DNA of 64,000 nt. Source: Mesocentrotus franciscanus. Taxonomy: Eukaryota; Echinodermata; Echinoidea; Camarodonta; Strongylocentrotidae. The DNA is taken from NCBI GenBank assembly GCA_037976565.1, contig CP137672.1, forward strand, positions 31,517,597 to 31,581,596, given 5' to 3'. Of the stretch, positions 1 to 13,232 are shown in pieces. Each line of letters opens with the position of its first letter. Within the stretch, counting starts at the first letter, position 1. The translations under genes were made by a program, and so were the position numbers. The notes beneath the pieces were generated by a model. That model was not told the DNA's origin and did no database searches. It worked only from the letters and a program-made list of their open reading frames with translations.

Positions 1-2232
1 CATTTCATTTGCATTCCCAGCTTTAGTATTCTCTCATTATTTTTTAAAAGCTATTTTTAGTAATCACATTTTGATTGCTTAATCAATTTCAATTGTCCAG
101 TTTCATTTTTCAAATTTTAGTTGTCATATTTCACAAGCTCTACCAACTTTAGTTGGCTCATTATAACTGTATCCTTTGCATGCAATGGGGGAAGACTGGA
201 AAAGTACATTTATATCAGGTGGCTTTTTCAGATTGTCGACTTTTCAGTTACACACCATTTTGTAGATTATACAGATTTATTTCCCATGAGGTATTGTTCA
301 GTTTAGTTTAAGTTTGAACATTGGCCAACACATACTGAAAAAGAAAAACTATTCCTTGCATGAACATTTTATCCCTTACTTGCTGCTTCGTCTTTTTCTT
401 GCATCCATGGCAACCCTGCATGTTTACATGTAGCATTCTTCAAAGCATTGGTAAGGCATGTGTGTGGTTTAGTTTGATGTGCTTGTTGCTTTCATTGCTT
501 TGAGTTGTGTTTCTTGCTTTGATTTCTGATTTATTTGTGCCCCTTAACCCATACAAGCTTAAAAAGATGTGATATATTTTGTTAGGAAAATGAGTGATAT
601 TGGTGTATTATTCATACTCACATTTGACAATTCATAGAGGTTTTCAATAAGGATTTCCTTTAAAGGTAACCCTGACAGACTGCTAATTTTTGTAATTCTT
701 CACCATATAGTAAGAAATTACTGTGAGGTTAAAATGACTATGCATTTGGCCACCCCCTTTTGGTTTTTCAGTTGATGTGTGTTTATGAAATCAAAATTTA
801 GAAAATTAAATTTGCTTTTACCTTTTTTATTCTTGGCACATACATCTAAATTAAATTGGTAAGATACTAACATACCTGCCAACTGTTCCGATTGTATTAA
901 TCAGAATATTAAGATTTTTTTATTTTTTATTTTTTATTTTTAAGTCAGGTTTGGCTTGTTTGACCATGTTCTTGTATAAAAATGTACAAAATGTACAAAA
1001 ATAATATGTACTGATAACTATGGTTTACCAGAGCCCATCATTTCATTTTGTTTTGCCCAAAATGCTTCAGCTTCAGGGGGCCCTGCCCCTTGACCCCGCT
1101 AAGGGTACAGATTTCTTATTTTCAAATGTTGGCAGGTACGTACTTACATGTAGGTCTGAAAGAAATTATTGTGAGCAGTTTCAAAGGTATTTTGTTATTT
1201 TGCATGAGGCTGCCAATTTTTTTTCCTTCTCTCTTCTTCTTAATTATTATTACAATTTCAGTATTGTAAATAGTGAACATAAAATATTATCCCCAATGTG
1301 ATAAGCAATTGCATGATTGGTATCCTAACCCCTGTCTGTCATATCAGTGGTGGAGTTAATGGAGGGGGCACAACAAACCCATTTCCCTGTGAAATCCACT
1401 ATGGCATACAAGTTTACAGAAGAAAAATATGCCCCTGCCCTTTTCAAATTTTCAAACGAAAAGGCATCAGAAAATAAGATAACTCTTGAATTTTTGTTTG
1501 TACATTTGTCAACATTTTTTCCAGAATTGTGCCCCCACCCCCAACAAAAATCCAGAACCACCACTATAGAGTTCTGATAATATCGCTGTGCACAAACTCT
1601 CCAACATTATGTTTCAATAATCTGATGCAGTTTGCTAATCTTACATGATTTGTTTGCTTCTTATTCAGTAACTAAAATGACCCTTTCAGCATTCTTTATG
1701 TTATATTTGAATTATCAAAATATTAGGAAATAAAGATAAAGTATATATACTAAAGATTCATACCTGAATTTTGGATTTTGGGGAAAACAAAATAGAATTG
1801 AATTGATGAACAGATGTGTTTTGTGTGTGAGGGGTTGATAAAACAAATAACCACTAACAGTTAGAAGTGTACTGAAAAAACATCTTGTTTGTACATTTTT
1901 AGGCCTAAGGTTTTGATTGGGAAATGGGTATTCATAAAGCCTTATCTTATTGACTATAGTACTGAATTCTCTCACACCTTCCTCTTCTTTCTATTCAGTA
2001 CAGTTCACCTTGGGTGTTTAGTCGTACTGTTGGTTGTTGGCTTAAAAGAGACACCACCCGGTTTCCTTGAGAAATAGGTTAAATAAGTGATAAAACTTCA
2101 ATTTTGAGGCCTGAAACAAACCTTACAATTCTCAACACAATGTACTATTAACTCTAGGACCAATTGGATGTAAGACTCTCAAGGGACCCCCATTCTATTC
2201 ATCCCATTCCATTTTTCTTCCTGTTCATGCAG
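1..2232. other. Intron of the gene ending at 2436, or intergenic; no gene seen
   Basis: AT-rich sequence. All open frames here are short and none resembles a protein I know. Because the exon at 2233 needs an upstream partner on the plus strand, most of this stretch is probably its last intron. Confidence 0.5.
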
Positions 2233-2436
2233 TACGCAGTCCCAGCCCAGCAGCAGGAGAACGGCGAAGCGCAGTACCACGGGAGTGAGGTGACCCCCGT
2301 CATCTCCGACACGGCAGAACAGACGTCCATAACGTCCACACCGGAACACTCCAAGAAGAAGAAAGGGTTGCTTTCAAAGGGCAAGGCACTCTTCAAGAAA
2401 CTTGGAAGCTCTGATAACAAGCAAAAACATAAATGA
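2233..2436 (+). CDS. Last coding exon of an unrecognised gene with a lysine-rich C-terminus
   Basis: A pyrimidine-rich tract ending in AG at 2231-2232 is followed by an open frame in phase 0 to a TGA at 2434-2436, giving 67 codons. The local base composition is clearly less AT-rich than the surroundings and codon use looks coding. The first half is rich in Gln, Glu, Ser and Thr and looks disordered. The second half has a run of four lysines followed by a basic, amphipathic-looking stretch (GLLSKGKALFKKLGSS). Such a tail could bind membranes or acidic partners, but that is inference. I do not recognise the family. Upstream exons lie outside the window or were not found. The frame stays open upstream to 2164, so the exact start rests on the acceptor site. 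Confidence 0.55.
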   Translation, partial: YAVPAQQQENGEAQYHGSEVTPVISDTAEQTSITSTPEHSKKKKGLLSKGKALFKKLGSSDNKQKHK

Positions 2437-3229
2437 TCCGAGGAAATGCTGATGATGAAGGAATTGCCATCTTGGTGATGGCTCAGGCAACATGTGGAGC
2501 GATCTGAAGGTCAGAGACCATGAGCGATCAGAGGGGATGCCGCTGGTTTCCATGTCCAAACACAATAGAAGTGATGACCGTCTTGCAGGGTGTAGGATCT
2601 AGCCTTCAAGTTGAACCCTTCCAGGTCTTCAGTTGACATCGTCCTATGACAGATGCTGATGATACCCAAGTCTGAACACCACAGGAAATAATGTGTGCTT
2701 GTCTTGATGGCTAACACTCCTGAAGAGCGTGGGCGTACCCAGGATTAAGCAGAGTGTTCGAAAAGAAGGGCTCCAAATCTCATTCAAAGCAGTTGTCAAA
2801 TGACTATAATATGGAGAGAAAATGATGCCATTGCCCAAACGTTGAAGGAAGGACCACTTATCTGGTATAAAGTGCTCTTCAATATACAGAAAAGAAAGAC
2901 TTACCAGTAGAAGAGACTGCTGAAACTAGGAAAAGTACTAGAGTTGTGAGAGAGGCCATTTTCAATTCTGAAGAATTTCTGGCTCTTTTAAGATGAAATT
3001 ATTCTTGGACATTCTCGCAGGGTTTTCTGTTTAATAAGCAGATGATATGAAAATGTGCCAAACTTTAACAGAAAAGCTCACATTGAAAGTTTTTGAAACT
3101 TTTGTACCAAACAATCTTTAGATATTAGGGCAGTCCTGATACAGATACACATACATATATGTACTTGTATGTTTGATATACATGTGTGCTAGCAGCTGTG
3201 ATACAGTGTATGGTTGTAAATAGAAAGAT
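2437..3229 (+). other. Probable 3' UTR of the preceding gene
   Basis: Follows directly after the TGA. No further coding signal. The first AATAAA-type signal is at about 3346, but polyadenylation cannot be placed with confidence. Confidence 0.35.
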
Positions 3230-3310
3230 GTAGAGAGAGGGAGAGGTAGAGAGGGGGATAGCATGAGAGAGATAGAGAGAAAGAGAGAGAAAAAGGGAGA
3301 GAGGGGGAAT
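3230..3310. repeat. GA-rich simple repeat
   Basis: Imperfect GAGA tract interrupted by GGG and TAGA. Confidence 0.85.
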
Positions 3311-3407
3311 TATAATTAGAGGGATGAATTTGAAATAGGTGAAGAATAAAAGACTTAAATCAATCATTCTACATCAAGATCTTGCTTTTCTTTCTTTATA
3401 TTCATTA

Positions 3408-3608
3408 TCTCTCTCTCTCTGTCTCTCTGTCTCTCCCTCTCTCTCACTCTCTCTATCTCATTCTATCTCTCTCTCACTCTCTCTATCTCATTCTATCTCT
3501 CTCTCTCTCTATCTCCATCTCTGTCTGTCTGTATCTCTCTCTCTCTCTCTCACTTTATATGTCTGTCTGTCTCTGTCTCTCTCTCTCGCACGCTCTCACT
3601 CTCTCTCC
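3408..3608. repeat. CT microsatellite
   Basis: About 200 bases of CTCTCT with interspersed GTCT and ATCT units. The Leu/Ser/Tyr-rich open frames across it are artefacts of the repeat. Confidence 0.95.
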
Positions 3609-6309
3609 GGGATCATTTGAACATAAAAATCAAAAGGTGCTATGTATTATTCATGGGATATCATAGCTTTCTTAAGGTATAAGAAGTATTTCTCCATATA
3701 CATGTAATAATGATGATATGTAAGAAATTCAAGGGTATATTTTGTACAATACAGTCAATGAAAACATGTACTTTATATTGTAGAAAAATCTTGTATTCCA
3801 AAAATTCAAGGAAACAAATAATCAACTCCAAAGCATCATTTTTCATGTAACGATGCAGTGTATCTCAATTGTTCCAAAAGCTGCTGATCAAAAGCATGCA
3901 CAATTTAATTCAGAAAGATGATCAGCATTTTGCACTGCTATCCAAATATCTTTGTCCATGGTTGTCCAGTCAGATGTGATATGAGTTTTGCTCTGAAAAT
4001 GCCAGCCTTTCTGTGCAGGTTTCCTCTATGTGGAGGTGTAGCAAGTTCAAAAGTGTTCCACATGTACAGTACGTAGCATCCCGCCATAGATTATGTACAA
4101 TATGTAATCGCATACATGTAATTCAGAGATACAGTAGATTATGTGTAGATACTCTATCTCTCTCTTTGGTGGAGTTTAGACAGCAATAGATATATATTTT
4201 TTCTGTGTTAATTAATGGGTTGGAACTATTACAGAGATACAAACATGAGTTGTCTGTTGTTAAAATCAAGTGACGCTTAATTTACAAAGGTTAGAAATAA
4301 TTGCAAAAGGGTTTAATTTTTTTTTTAGATGATGACAGATTGTATTAAAGCAGGTACAGGTAGATGATCTGCAAACTGCATATTGTTTCTTGGTATGAAA
4401 TAAGGTAAAATTGTACCAACAATCGTGTAGAAGTCATTAATTCTTGCCATTTTAACTTCCAAAATGATCACCACTTTGATGTATTGCCTATCATGTTGGT
4501 CAAATCCATGTATTATTTGCTGGAATTTGGAGGAGAAAAATTAATACATTCCTGTGATACTTTGTGTGTACTGTACTAAACAAGCATTCCAATGTAACGT
4601 ACTGCCATGAATGATAATTATGCCAATCGCTTCATGGGTATCATGAAGATAATTATGAAGGGTGATATTGTAGACTGTTGAGAGCTGAATGGGCGTTATC
4701 TCTGTGTAAGGTGTATGAGTGAATACCCTTCTTGCTCTCCATAGGCAAAGTAATGTGTTTAATACATGTAGTTGTAGTAATCATCATTAACCATACATAG
4801 AATATTTAATAGAATGTTGAAATATTTTTATTTAATTCATCTCTAGCTTTGTAGCTTCTTTTTGGACTAATGATACTTGACAGGAGAGGATACAGACTTA
4901 AAGTGAAAGAAAAAATGGCATCTTGAAAACAATCATATTGATTGTGAAAGTCTAGGTATTTTGTTTAGAGAATGCAAATGGATTAGGGAGTTTCCCTTTT
5001 GATGAAGGTGCCTAAAACACCTCATACTACGGTCCATGGAAAATGTGTGTCATTATGAACCATATTCAATGGTTTGAAAATCTGCTTGCCAGGGTTCAAC
5101 GTGGAAGAAAATAGAGGAAAACTGCTGTGGCTTGTAAAGGAGACAGTGAAAGTTTGTTATCTGCAGGAAAAAAAGAATTTACTAGTAATCAATGAAATGA
5201 AAGCTGCAATGTGAGGTACATCTAGATCTAGAAGCATTTTCCAGATTATTTTGAATGCCAAGATTATTATTTTATCCTGATAAGTTTGTCTTCCTATTAG
5301 AAGTTTATATGTGTGTATCACCAGCCTTTCCAAGTGATAAAAATTGAGATGTAGTTTTCTTATATTTATGCCATGCAAAGTGTATGTGAAGAAGTGTATA
5401 AATATATGTACATATGTAAATGATAAATTAACTAGATGTGTATATATTGCATTGTAATATAGAGACTACAATTTTTACGTTCTTCTTATTTTCCGTTTCT
5501 ACTTTCATCTTCAAATGCCTTGTTGTACAAACATATGATGTGAAAGAGTTCAGTTTTATTTTACATATTTATAAACGTTATGGCTCACAAAAACCTTGTT
5601 TATTTCATTTTTATCTTTCTGTTCTTTTTGCAACTTGTGCTATTGTTTGGGATCTCATTGTAGTGAAAGGGAAAATTTTGCATGTCTCAAAATGGCAAGA
5701 TCACTATGAAAGTTTTCATAATGTTGAGTGTATACCAAATGTGTGCAGAACAATACTTAGTGTATTAAGAAACATCTTCCTATACAAATTGCACAAAAAT
5801 ATTTTAATTAAGGAAAATATGGAAGATGGGGATTAATTCATAAACAAACCATGAACCTTTTTTCCCTTCAATTTCATGTAGATCTGTTGTCCAAGTTTGC
5901 CTTTGATTTGGATTTAGATTTGAGTTAGATTAATGGTTAATTATTTGAAATATTATAATATATATTGCTTGGGAACCTCCATATAAAGAGAACACTTTAT
6001 ATTCAAAGAAAAACAAATTATTCTAATGAACTATTCATTCAGTAATGTGGGTTTTTTTCAATTGTATTTAAAGATAATAACATTGGTTTTGATAAAAATT
6101 TAATTCCACTTGAATACAATTTTATTCCACTTTTCCAGCAATTTTAGTCAAAGGACCAATATGATATGGATTTAGGACTGATTAGATTTTAGATAACAAA
6201 TTCAGTGCTTTCAATATTTCTGCAACTTATGGCATTATTTGTTTGTTCTTCATGTTTCGTTTATCCCATCCTCCTCTCTCTCATCATTCCGTTGTTAAAT
6301 ATCACTCAT
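3609..6309. other. No gene seen
   Basis: AT-rich sequence with no recognisable exon or repeat element. A 132-codon frame at 5438-5836 shows no recognised domain. Could be a long 3' UTR or intergenic. Confidence 0.5.
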
Positions 6310-6442
6310 CAGGGCCCTGCATCATAAAAGTTGTTACGATCGAGTACTGAAATTCTGTAATGGATTTGCTCAGGGTTTTAGTAGCTTGTAACAGTTATTG
6401 TAACTTGTCATTGATAATAAACTTTTATGAAACAGGGCCCTG
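6310..6442. mobile_element. Small MITE with about 23-bp terminal inverted repeats
   Basis: The left end CAGGGCCCTGCATCATAAAA is matched in reverse complement by the right end at 6420-6442, with two mismatches in the first 23 bases. Length 133 bp. The CAGGG...GTTTCA style of terminus recurs in the elements at 50755 and 62157. Confidence 0.75.
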
Positions 6443-7380
6443 GTCTCTGTCATAATCAAACATGATATTTTGCATTGCAAGCTGTTGATGAATTGTCTAC
6501 AATGGAACTTGCATATTTAATTATTCACAACTTATTTGTCATTTATATTTTCCAGGTGCTATAGAGAATGTATACAGTATCCAATCCAATCCAATGTTTG
6601 CATATTTTTTTGTTTGTAGTGATTTGTTTTGTGCTACTTGTATATTAAGTTTTCTCTTTGCTGTGGTACTTTATGCTATTTTTGTTTTGTTTCCTTTTTT
6701 GCTTTTCATTTGTCTTATCTTTCATTCTTTCTGGGTCTTTTTTAAATAACTTTTCTGTTGGGGGTAGTATGTGTATCAACTACAACAATCTCTGCAAGTG
6801 AAATACTTCAGTCATGGAATTGGGCTGGATACATGTCATAGAAAACAGAAATAAATTTGCTTATTTTGTACGCGATTTCATGAAATGATCCATGGAAGGG
6901 TTACACATTAGAGAACAATAGTAAAATCTTAGTGATTTTTCTATAGAAGTAGAAATAGAAATAGTGAGGATTGAATATCTATAAGAAATATCAATCATGT
7001 GCTGGATTTGATTATATATGTTGGCTGGTAGGAATATGTTCCTTTTTTTATAAAGTACATATACATGTACATCTGTGTGTACTTTTCTGTCTCTTGTATT
7101 ATGGCTTTTTTCAACAAATCAACAAATGATTTATTTAATGAATATAAATCTGAAATGAATCCTGAGCATTTGTTTGTGTCTTAATTTGAAGGAGTGATGT
7201 TTTTAACTTTTCTCTATGGTTTAGATGATGAGTGCATGGTGATGTGAGTATGGAATGATTGAATATTAGAGATTAATAAATGATTATATAACATTCATAT
7301 CGATAAGAGGAGAAATAAATCTGGGGAAAGGTAGTTGATTCAGAACGCCACAATACCACCGAGCCTTGCAGATAAAATTA

Positions 7381-7442
7381 CAAACCAGTAAAACATCTTT
7401 CAAACCAGTAAAACATCCTTTCAAACCAGTAAAACATCCTTT
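7381..7442. repeat. Tandem repeat, 20-21 bp unit, three copies
   Basis: Three head-to-tail copies of caaaccagtaaaacatc(c)ttt, followed by a fragment of a fourth. Confidence 0.95.
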
Positions 7443-8129
7443 CAAACTCCAGTCATGAATTAAAAGGGAGAAGACAAAAATGACACTATGAAATAAAATA
7501 TATCATAAATGATCATAGAGAGGCGTTGACTGGTGCTATCACATGACCGTACGCTGCTTGATGTTATCGTGTTTGTATAAAAGACCCTTGTAACCTGTAT
7601 CGAGGAAATGAAGAAGATAATCTATAAAAACCACTACTCGTGTCACGAACAAATTAAACGTAGCCAAAACAAAGAAACATCACTTTGTAAATTGATTATG
7701 CATTATCTGAAATGTATAGGCCATAGACGTGGCATAGAGCAGGGCTTCTCAAAGTCCGGACCGCGGGCCATGTCAGTCCGGAGAGCCCGGGAGACTCTGG
7801 TTGTTGTTTCTTTAACCGTAATAGGGCCGGAGTCGGAATTCATCCGGCCCCTATCTTTTGATACCAAATTAATATAATTTCGAACAAAGGGTACCATTCA
7901 AACTGAGTAGCGTCAAAAATCGCCGCGTTTCACGAGGCCAAAAATACATTTCCCCATGAATTTTGTACTGTACACAATGCAGAATTGTCACTTCGCGGAT
8001 ATGTGAATAGTTAATTAGTTACCATTAAAAAATGTTAGATACACAGATATGTAACTTCATGGACTTATTCTTTATGACATACTCTGTCAATATGTCAAGA
8101 TTAAGCATTGTTCGTCATTTCTTGGCCGA
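7443..8129. other. No gene; possible hAT-like transposon end at about 7740
   Basis: At 7740-7768 the sequence CAGGGCTTCTCAAAGTCCGG, followed by a GC-rich stretch, resembles hAT-type transposon termini of the form CAGGGGTTCTCAAA. No matching inverted end was found nearby, so this is a weak call. Confidence 0.3.
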
Positions 8130-8139
8130 GAATCTCAGG

Positions 8140-8540
8140 GGGCAGTGGCGGATCCAGGGGGGGGGCCTCCCCTTTTTTTTCGGGTGCCAACAATTTTTTT
8201 TTTTGTGCTCACTACCCCCACTGAGCGAAAAATCGACCGGCACGATTTTCAAAAACAGGTAAAAACAGGTAAAAAGTTGGGCCCCTCCCCTGGCGCCCAA
8301 GGGGTGGCGGTGAAAAAAAAATAACCCTTCCCGTAGGAAAACATTTTTTTCGGGTGCCCCCCCAAAAAAATTGTGCTCACTACCCCTTGCGCCCAAGGGG
8401 TGGGTGGAAAAAAATTACCCTTCTTTTTCGGTGCCAAAATTTTTTTTTGTGCTCACTACCCCCACTGAGCGAAAAATCGACCGGCACGATTTTCAAATTT
8501 TCGCCCGAAGTGGGCCCCTTTTTAAGGCCCCCTCCCTAAC
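8140..8540. repeat. G/C-tract repeat with three internal copies of a module
   Basis: A module reading GGTGCC, a T-rich run, then TGTGCTCACTACCCC occurs three times (about 8183, 8353 and 8430). The first and third copies share an extension containing gagcgaaaaatcgaccggca. It contains G8-9 and A8-9 runs. It abuts the outer edge of the left duplication arm. Probably a degraded interspersed repeat; class not identified. Confidence 0.6.
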
Positions 8541-10316
8541 AATTGTTATACCATTATTTTTCATTTTCTTCTATTCGACTACATGTATTAATATATTAGT
8601 ATTTATTTTTCAATGTTTTCAATTTATCTGTTTTTCGTTGTTTGATACGGCTCAACCGAATCCAGTCTTGTCACTGTTTGGGCTTTAACCGTGTATAAAT
8701 AGATAAATTCAATTCAATTCAATTCAATTTAACAAACATACAAACAGACAAACCAAAGCAATACTAATTTGGGGTATGCAAACTAGAAATTTAAACAAAC
8801 CTCAAGAAAACAAAGACAAAACGTATTTTAAAGCCACACTGTACTACTTGTAGCTACTTGCTCCGTCTATGTAGAAAACAATGCCTTAGCGGTGCCTATT
8901 GGTCCCCCATGATCCTCTTTTTCTTATGTTAATTGAGAGCTGAGTTGATGAGATAATCACCTGTCAGTGACCACGCTAATCCCTCTAATCCCCCTGGCCA
9001 AACTAGTACAGAGGGGCTTTAAAAGAAAACAGAACATATCGCATTACACTCGACAAAAATTAGTCCAGTAATTGTATATATCGAAACTTAAAAATTGCCA
9101 ATAAATAAAATATCAGCCACAGGCCGTAAATTAATCGTTTCTTGAAATAATGAGATACTTAAGCATTAAATCTATTTGATTAATCAATGGGGTGTTTTTA
9201 TCGAGAGCTTTTCCTTCATTGCTTCCTTTCTCTTGAAAACTAAGTATCACATTTCCTTGTTTGCTCAATATTAAGCATCATCATTTCCTTCTCTATCACC
9301 GACCTCCCGATCGGATTTCTTTTGCACTGATCACGTAATATAATTAATAAAAATATCACGTAACTTAACCGACGCTTCATTTCATTTTGTTTCACATCTC
9401 ACGGTGTTTCACAATCTTGACTCTTGTTTCATTTCAAGTAATACCTGAACTTAAAGCATCTTTGACTCAGCACACGTTGCTTTGAGATACTTAATTCCTG
9501 AAATAATACACACCAAGATGAGGAAATAGGAACAATGTTGATCAGGGTAATCAAGAAAAGCGGAATAAAAAGATAATTGACGTGCCTAAGAAGCTTGAGA
9601 AAGGTCAGTGTGATGAGAACAATCTTGAAACAAGTCTGCTGATGAAGGATCTAATTTTAGACAAGCCTTAACTTTTTGCCGAGAACCGAGTCTCTGGACT
9701 GCAATCTTACGAGGTATATTCAGTTCATAGACACTGCACATTTGGCGAAAGGAATTTAGTTGCTTGTTTCAAAAGTCAAAGAAAAATAACAAAGCTGGTA
9801 ATGAGTTTAATGTAATGGTGTTACAGAGATCTGAGACTGAAAAGCGTACACCCTATAGGACAAAGAACGAAAAGAACACAGAGGGACAGTCAAGAGCACA
9901 GTTGTAGGAACTTCTGAATGTTCATACCTGCGGATATCTCTCTGATGTAGTCCAGGACTTGGCCTAACGACATTCTTGGGAAGCCAATAAAGACCATCCA
10001 GTCATCTCTTGTGGCAGCTTGGTAGGCCAAAGGTAGAAATGGTGCGTAAATCACTCCAACTATTATATCAAGTGGTGATATTATGGGTATGTGATACCAA
10101 AATACTTTCTTATTAGCAGTCAAACAAACAAATGTTGAGAAGGCATGAAACACGATTTCTACAGCAGCCGCAAAGACTTCATCGTTCTACCGTGGATATT
10201 TAAGAACAAAAAGGCTGACTCATCGTAATCATCTATAGGGACCGAGGACTACTTCGATTTTCCTTCACTTTTCTCACATCAATTCGGTTTCAGCGACCTG
10301 TTGGTTGGAACTCACG
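8541..10316. promoter_or_regulatory. Upstream and 5' UTR region of the left TLR copy
   Basis: Similar in inverted orientation to 47923-49630, including (AATTC)n near 8705 and conserved blocks around 8650-8820, 9380-9620 and 9900-10000. No TATA box stood out clearly. The 87-codon minus-strand frame at 9890-10153 is not preserved as a frame in the other arm. Confidence 0.4.
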
Positions 10317-12363
10317 ATGGCTGTGTACGCTCACGCAATAAGCTTCGTAGTACTGTGTGGATTCACTTTGCGATATGGTGTGATGGATCGCACCAGCATA
10401 ACACTTAATCATACATGCTCGCAAAACTCAAGTGACCATAGCGCCAATTGCTCATATTGCGGTCTTACATCGGTTCCCCGGAATCTTCCACACGACTGGC
10501 GTTCCCTCAACGTTTCTAATAATAACATCTCTATACTCCTGGACAAATCGTTCGTGAACTATAAACAGCTAGAAACTTTAGACGCTAGTTATAACTCCAT
10601 CTACCTCATTGAGAATACAACATTTCATGCTCTCCTGCTACTTAAGGTATTACTACTCCATCGCAACAGTATCAGTGTCTTACCCATTTCCCTCCTGGAG
10701 ATGAATATTCATCTATCCTCGCTAATCCTACATCATAATAGACTCAAGGGAATTCCTCGCATCTTTGGAAGCAATCTGCAAACTACTCAGTTTGCAGAAG
10801 ATGGGACGGACGCATGCGAATGTAAGAATTTGTCACGTTTTGATTTGTCTTTTAATAAAGTTAGATCACTAGAGCAAGGAGATTTTGTAGCTTTACAGAA
10901 TTGCTCTTTCGATAGATTCAACTTGAATTATAACGATATAAAGAGTTTCCCTCGTGCCGTTTTCACGGATCTATCAGCAGTACATTTACTCATCAATAAT
11001 ATATCATTGGCTAAATTCCACGCCGATTCCTTTCTGGGTAACAAGGCAATAGTAAAGGTAACCATAACCAGGTCGGGCATAAGATCTATTGTACCCATGA
11101 ATACATCGGAATTACCAAGAGATCTTTTTCCAGGTATAATAAAACTTTATCTACAACACAACGAATTCATAACTATTCCAAAGTATGCCCTGGAAGGTTT
11201 CGGAAAACTCCAGGTACTAGACATTGGATCCAATCATTTATCTAGTCTTCATAACAAGTCATTTTGTGGATTGAAGTCGCTGGTTAATTTGGGACTAGCT
11301 GCAAACAAAATCAAGTCGCTTCCGCGAGGATGTTTTGCTTGCGCCGAAAAGCTTGAGAGCATTGATTTATCACATAACGACATTTCTGTATTAGATCCTC
11401 AATAGTTCGACGGAAGCCACCGTCTCAGCACTTTGACATTTTATCCGAGCAACATTGAAGAAATCAAAAGTATACCATGGAACGCAACAAATCTTCAAAC
11501 TCTTATCTTGATCGATAACAGCCTTAACTCCGTGAACAGAAATACGTTCATTGGTTTAAAAAATCTAAAATTTCTTGATTTCTCTATGAATAAGTTTCTC
11601 GATATATCCGTTGATGCCTTTGAAGAAACCAGTTCTTTAGTAAAGATCAGAATGAAAGATTTAGCTGAATTTACCATGACTGGTTCTTTCAGTAACATGC
11701 ATCAATTAGTATTCCTCGATATGTCCTATCTTGGTAGTCGCTTAGAAATTACTTCCTGTGGCCAATTTAGTCATACGTCGGCGCTGAGAACTCTAAACTT
11801 ATCCAGAACTAAAATCATAGCCGAAGATCTAGTCCACTTTAAAAGCAATAGATCACTGTTTTCAGGACTGGTCTCGTTGCACACCCTTAAACTGCAAAAG
11901 AACTTATTCTTTGATTTCCACCAGGTTCGTAACGCATTTACCACACTTTGGAATCTTAATGAGCTAGATCTGACTGAATGTCGCATATGGCAAATTGACT
12001 CGGGGATATTCAGGAATCTCACGTCACTAACAGTTCTCTCGTTGGCCGCAAACTTGATTACAATCATTCCCGGAAAAGCTTTTCAGGATTTACAGAATTT
12101 ACGTACTCTGAATCTAACATCTAACTATATTACAGTTATCGAGAAGCAATTATTTTCTAGAACAACCAGTCTACAGTATCTATCCCTCCAGAATAATCAA
12201 ATCTCCACGATAGATCCGTTCACATTAATACCAACAAGTCTAAAGTTGGTAATCATTGCGAACAATCCCTTCACATGTACCTGCCAACTTGCGTGGTTCA
12301 GGGAATGGCTGGACAAGGTGAATACAAAACTCGATAAAAGAAGTGAGACTCGTTGCTCTAGTA
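10317..12363 (+). pseudogene. Toll-like receptor pseudogene, 5' part (ectodomain)
   Basis: Codes for a signal peptide (about residues 1-22) and a long array of leucine-rich repeats ending in the cysteine-rich LRR C-terminal cap (NPFTCTCQLAWFREWL). Start chosen at ATG 10317, matching the ATG of the intact copy at 47922. Two lesions are visible. First, TAG at 11403-11405 replaces the Trp codon that follows LDPQ in the intact copy; the same frame then continues. Second, an 8747-bp transposon is inserted after 12363, reading into TAA (12375-12377) four codons later. The rest of the gene is at 21113-21810. Most residues match the intact copy, with scattered substitutions and one codon missing near the N-terminus. 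A product would be a secreted LRR fragment at best. Confidence 0.9.
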
Positions 12364-12389
12364 CACTGAAAACGTAAGTTGGTCATTCT

Positions 12390-12660
12390 TCTGACAAAAT
12401 TAGTCCAGTGAATCAAAATAATTAGTCTTCTTTTAAATACGGTACTGGACTAGTTTCATGAGATTGTCGACTAATTATGTCATTAAATGGACTAATCATA
12501 TTTTGACCATATACTAATGCACGACGAGTGATAATCTTTGACTAATTTTAGTAGCGATGATTGACGAATGCACTTCATCATTACGACAACTTTTGACGAA
12601 TCATCATGCACTCGACTAATTGGATGACTAATTAATTGGTGAAATACTAATTTTACATAC
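12390..12660. repeat. Left subterminal ACTAAT/ATTAGT cluster of the transposon
   Basis: About ten copies of ACTAAT or its complement ATTAGT, mostly as GACTAAT/ATTAGTC, in both orientations within 300 bp of the left end (for example near 12399, 12421, 12470, 12489, 12540, 12614, 12626 and 12647). Confidence 0.8.
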
Positions 12661-13232
12661 CGGTAGTTACCGTATCCGCACAACGGGTTTCCAACTGTAT
12701 ATAGCATGGACTGAATTTAAGGTTGCCGCGCCTTGAATTGAAGAGGAATGTGCTGAGCTGAGGTAAGCTGTAAATGTCTTCTTTTAAGTTAAATCTACCA
12801 GACAAGCCTACATATTTACACTATAATAATTTTTGTAAAGGTTGAATTAGTGTCATTCATGAATATGTGTAATTTTATTTAATTTGCATTCGTGGTCCTG
12901 CACTAGAATTCTAACTTAGGTGACGATCGAAATTGAAATGCACGGTATGGTCGGGGGTCCTAAAGCTACGCGGGTCCGGTCTTGAAGCTCACGCACTGCG
13001 GCATACCGGTACGCGCAAAATTGTATGGAGCCCAAACTATCAGCATTCACTTAATACAGGCGCCGTGACTACACAGAAGGTTTTAGTTCAAATTTCAAAA
13101 TCCCTTTGTTTTACGGCTAAAAGCAGAAGCAAGGTGTCAAAAGGTAGAATTTTATTAATCTATATCATACAATTTTATAATTAATCACGAAAATTTGGAA
13201 GAAAACAAATAACTAGAAGTGTTAAATCAAAC

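Noticed and set aside
3339..3666. Leu/Ser/Tyr-rich frames
   Set aside because: Products of the CT microsatellite.
5438..5836. 132-codon open frame on the plus strand
   Set aside because: AT-rich codons, no recognised domain, no splice context. Probably chance in a non-coding region.
7381..7442. CRISPR-like spaced repeats
   Set aside because: Units are directly adjacent with no spacers, and the genome is eukaryotic; a plain tandem repeat.
9890..10153. 87-codon minus-strand frame upstream of the left TLR
   Set aside because: The matching region of the right arm (48120-48390) does not keep the frame, so it is not under coding constraint.
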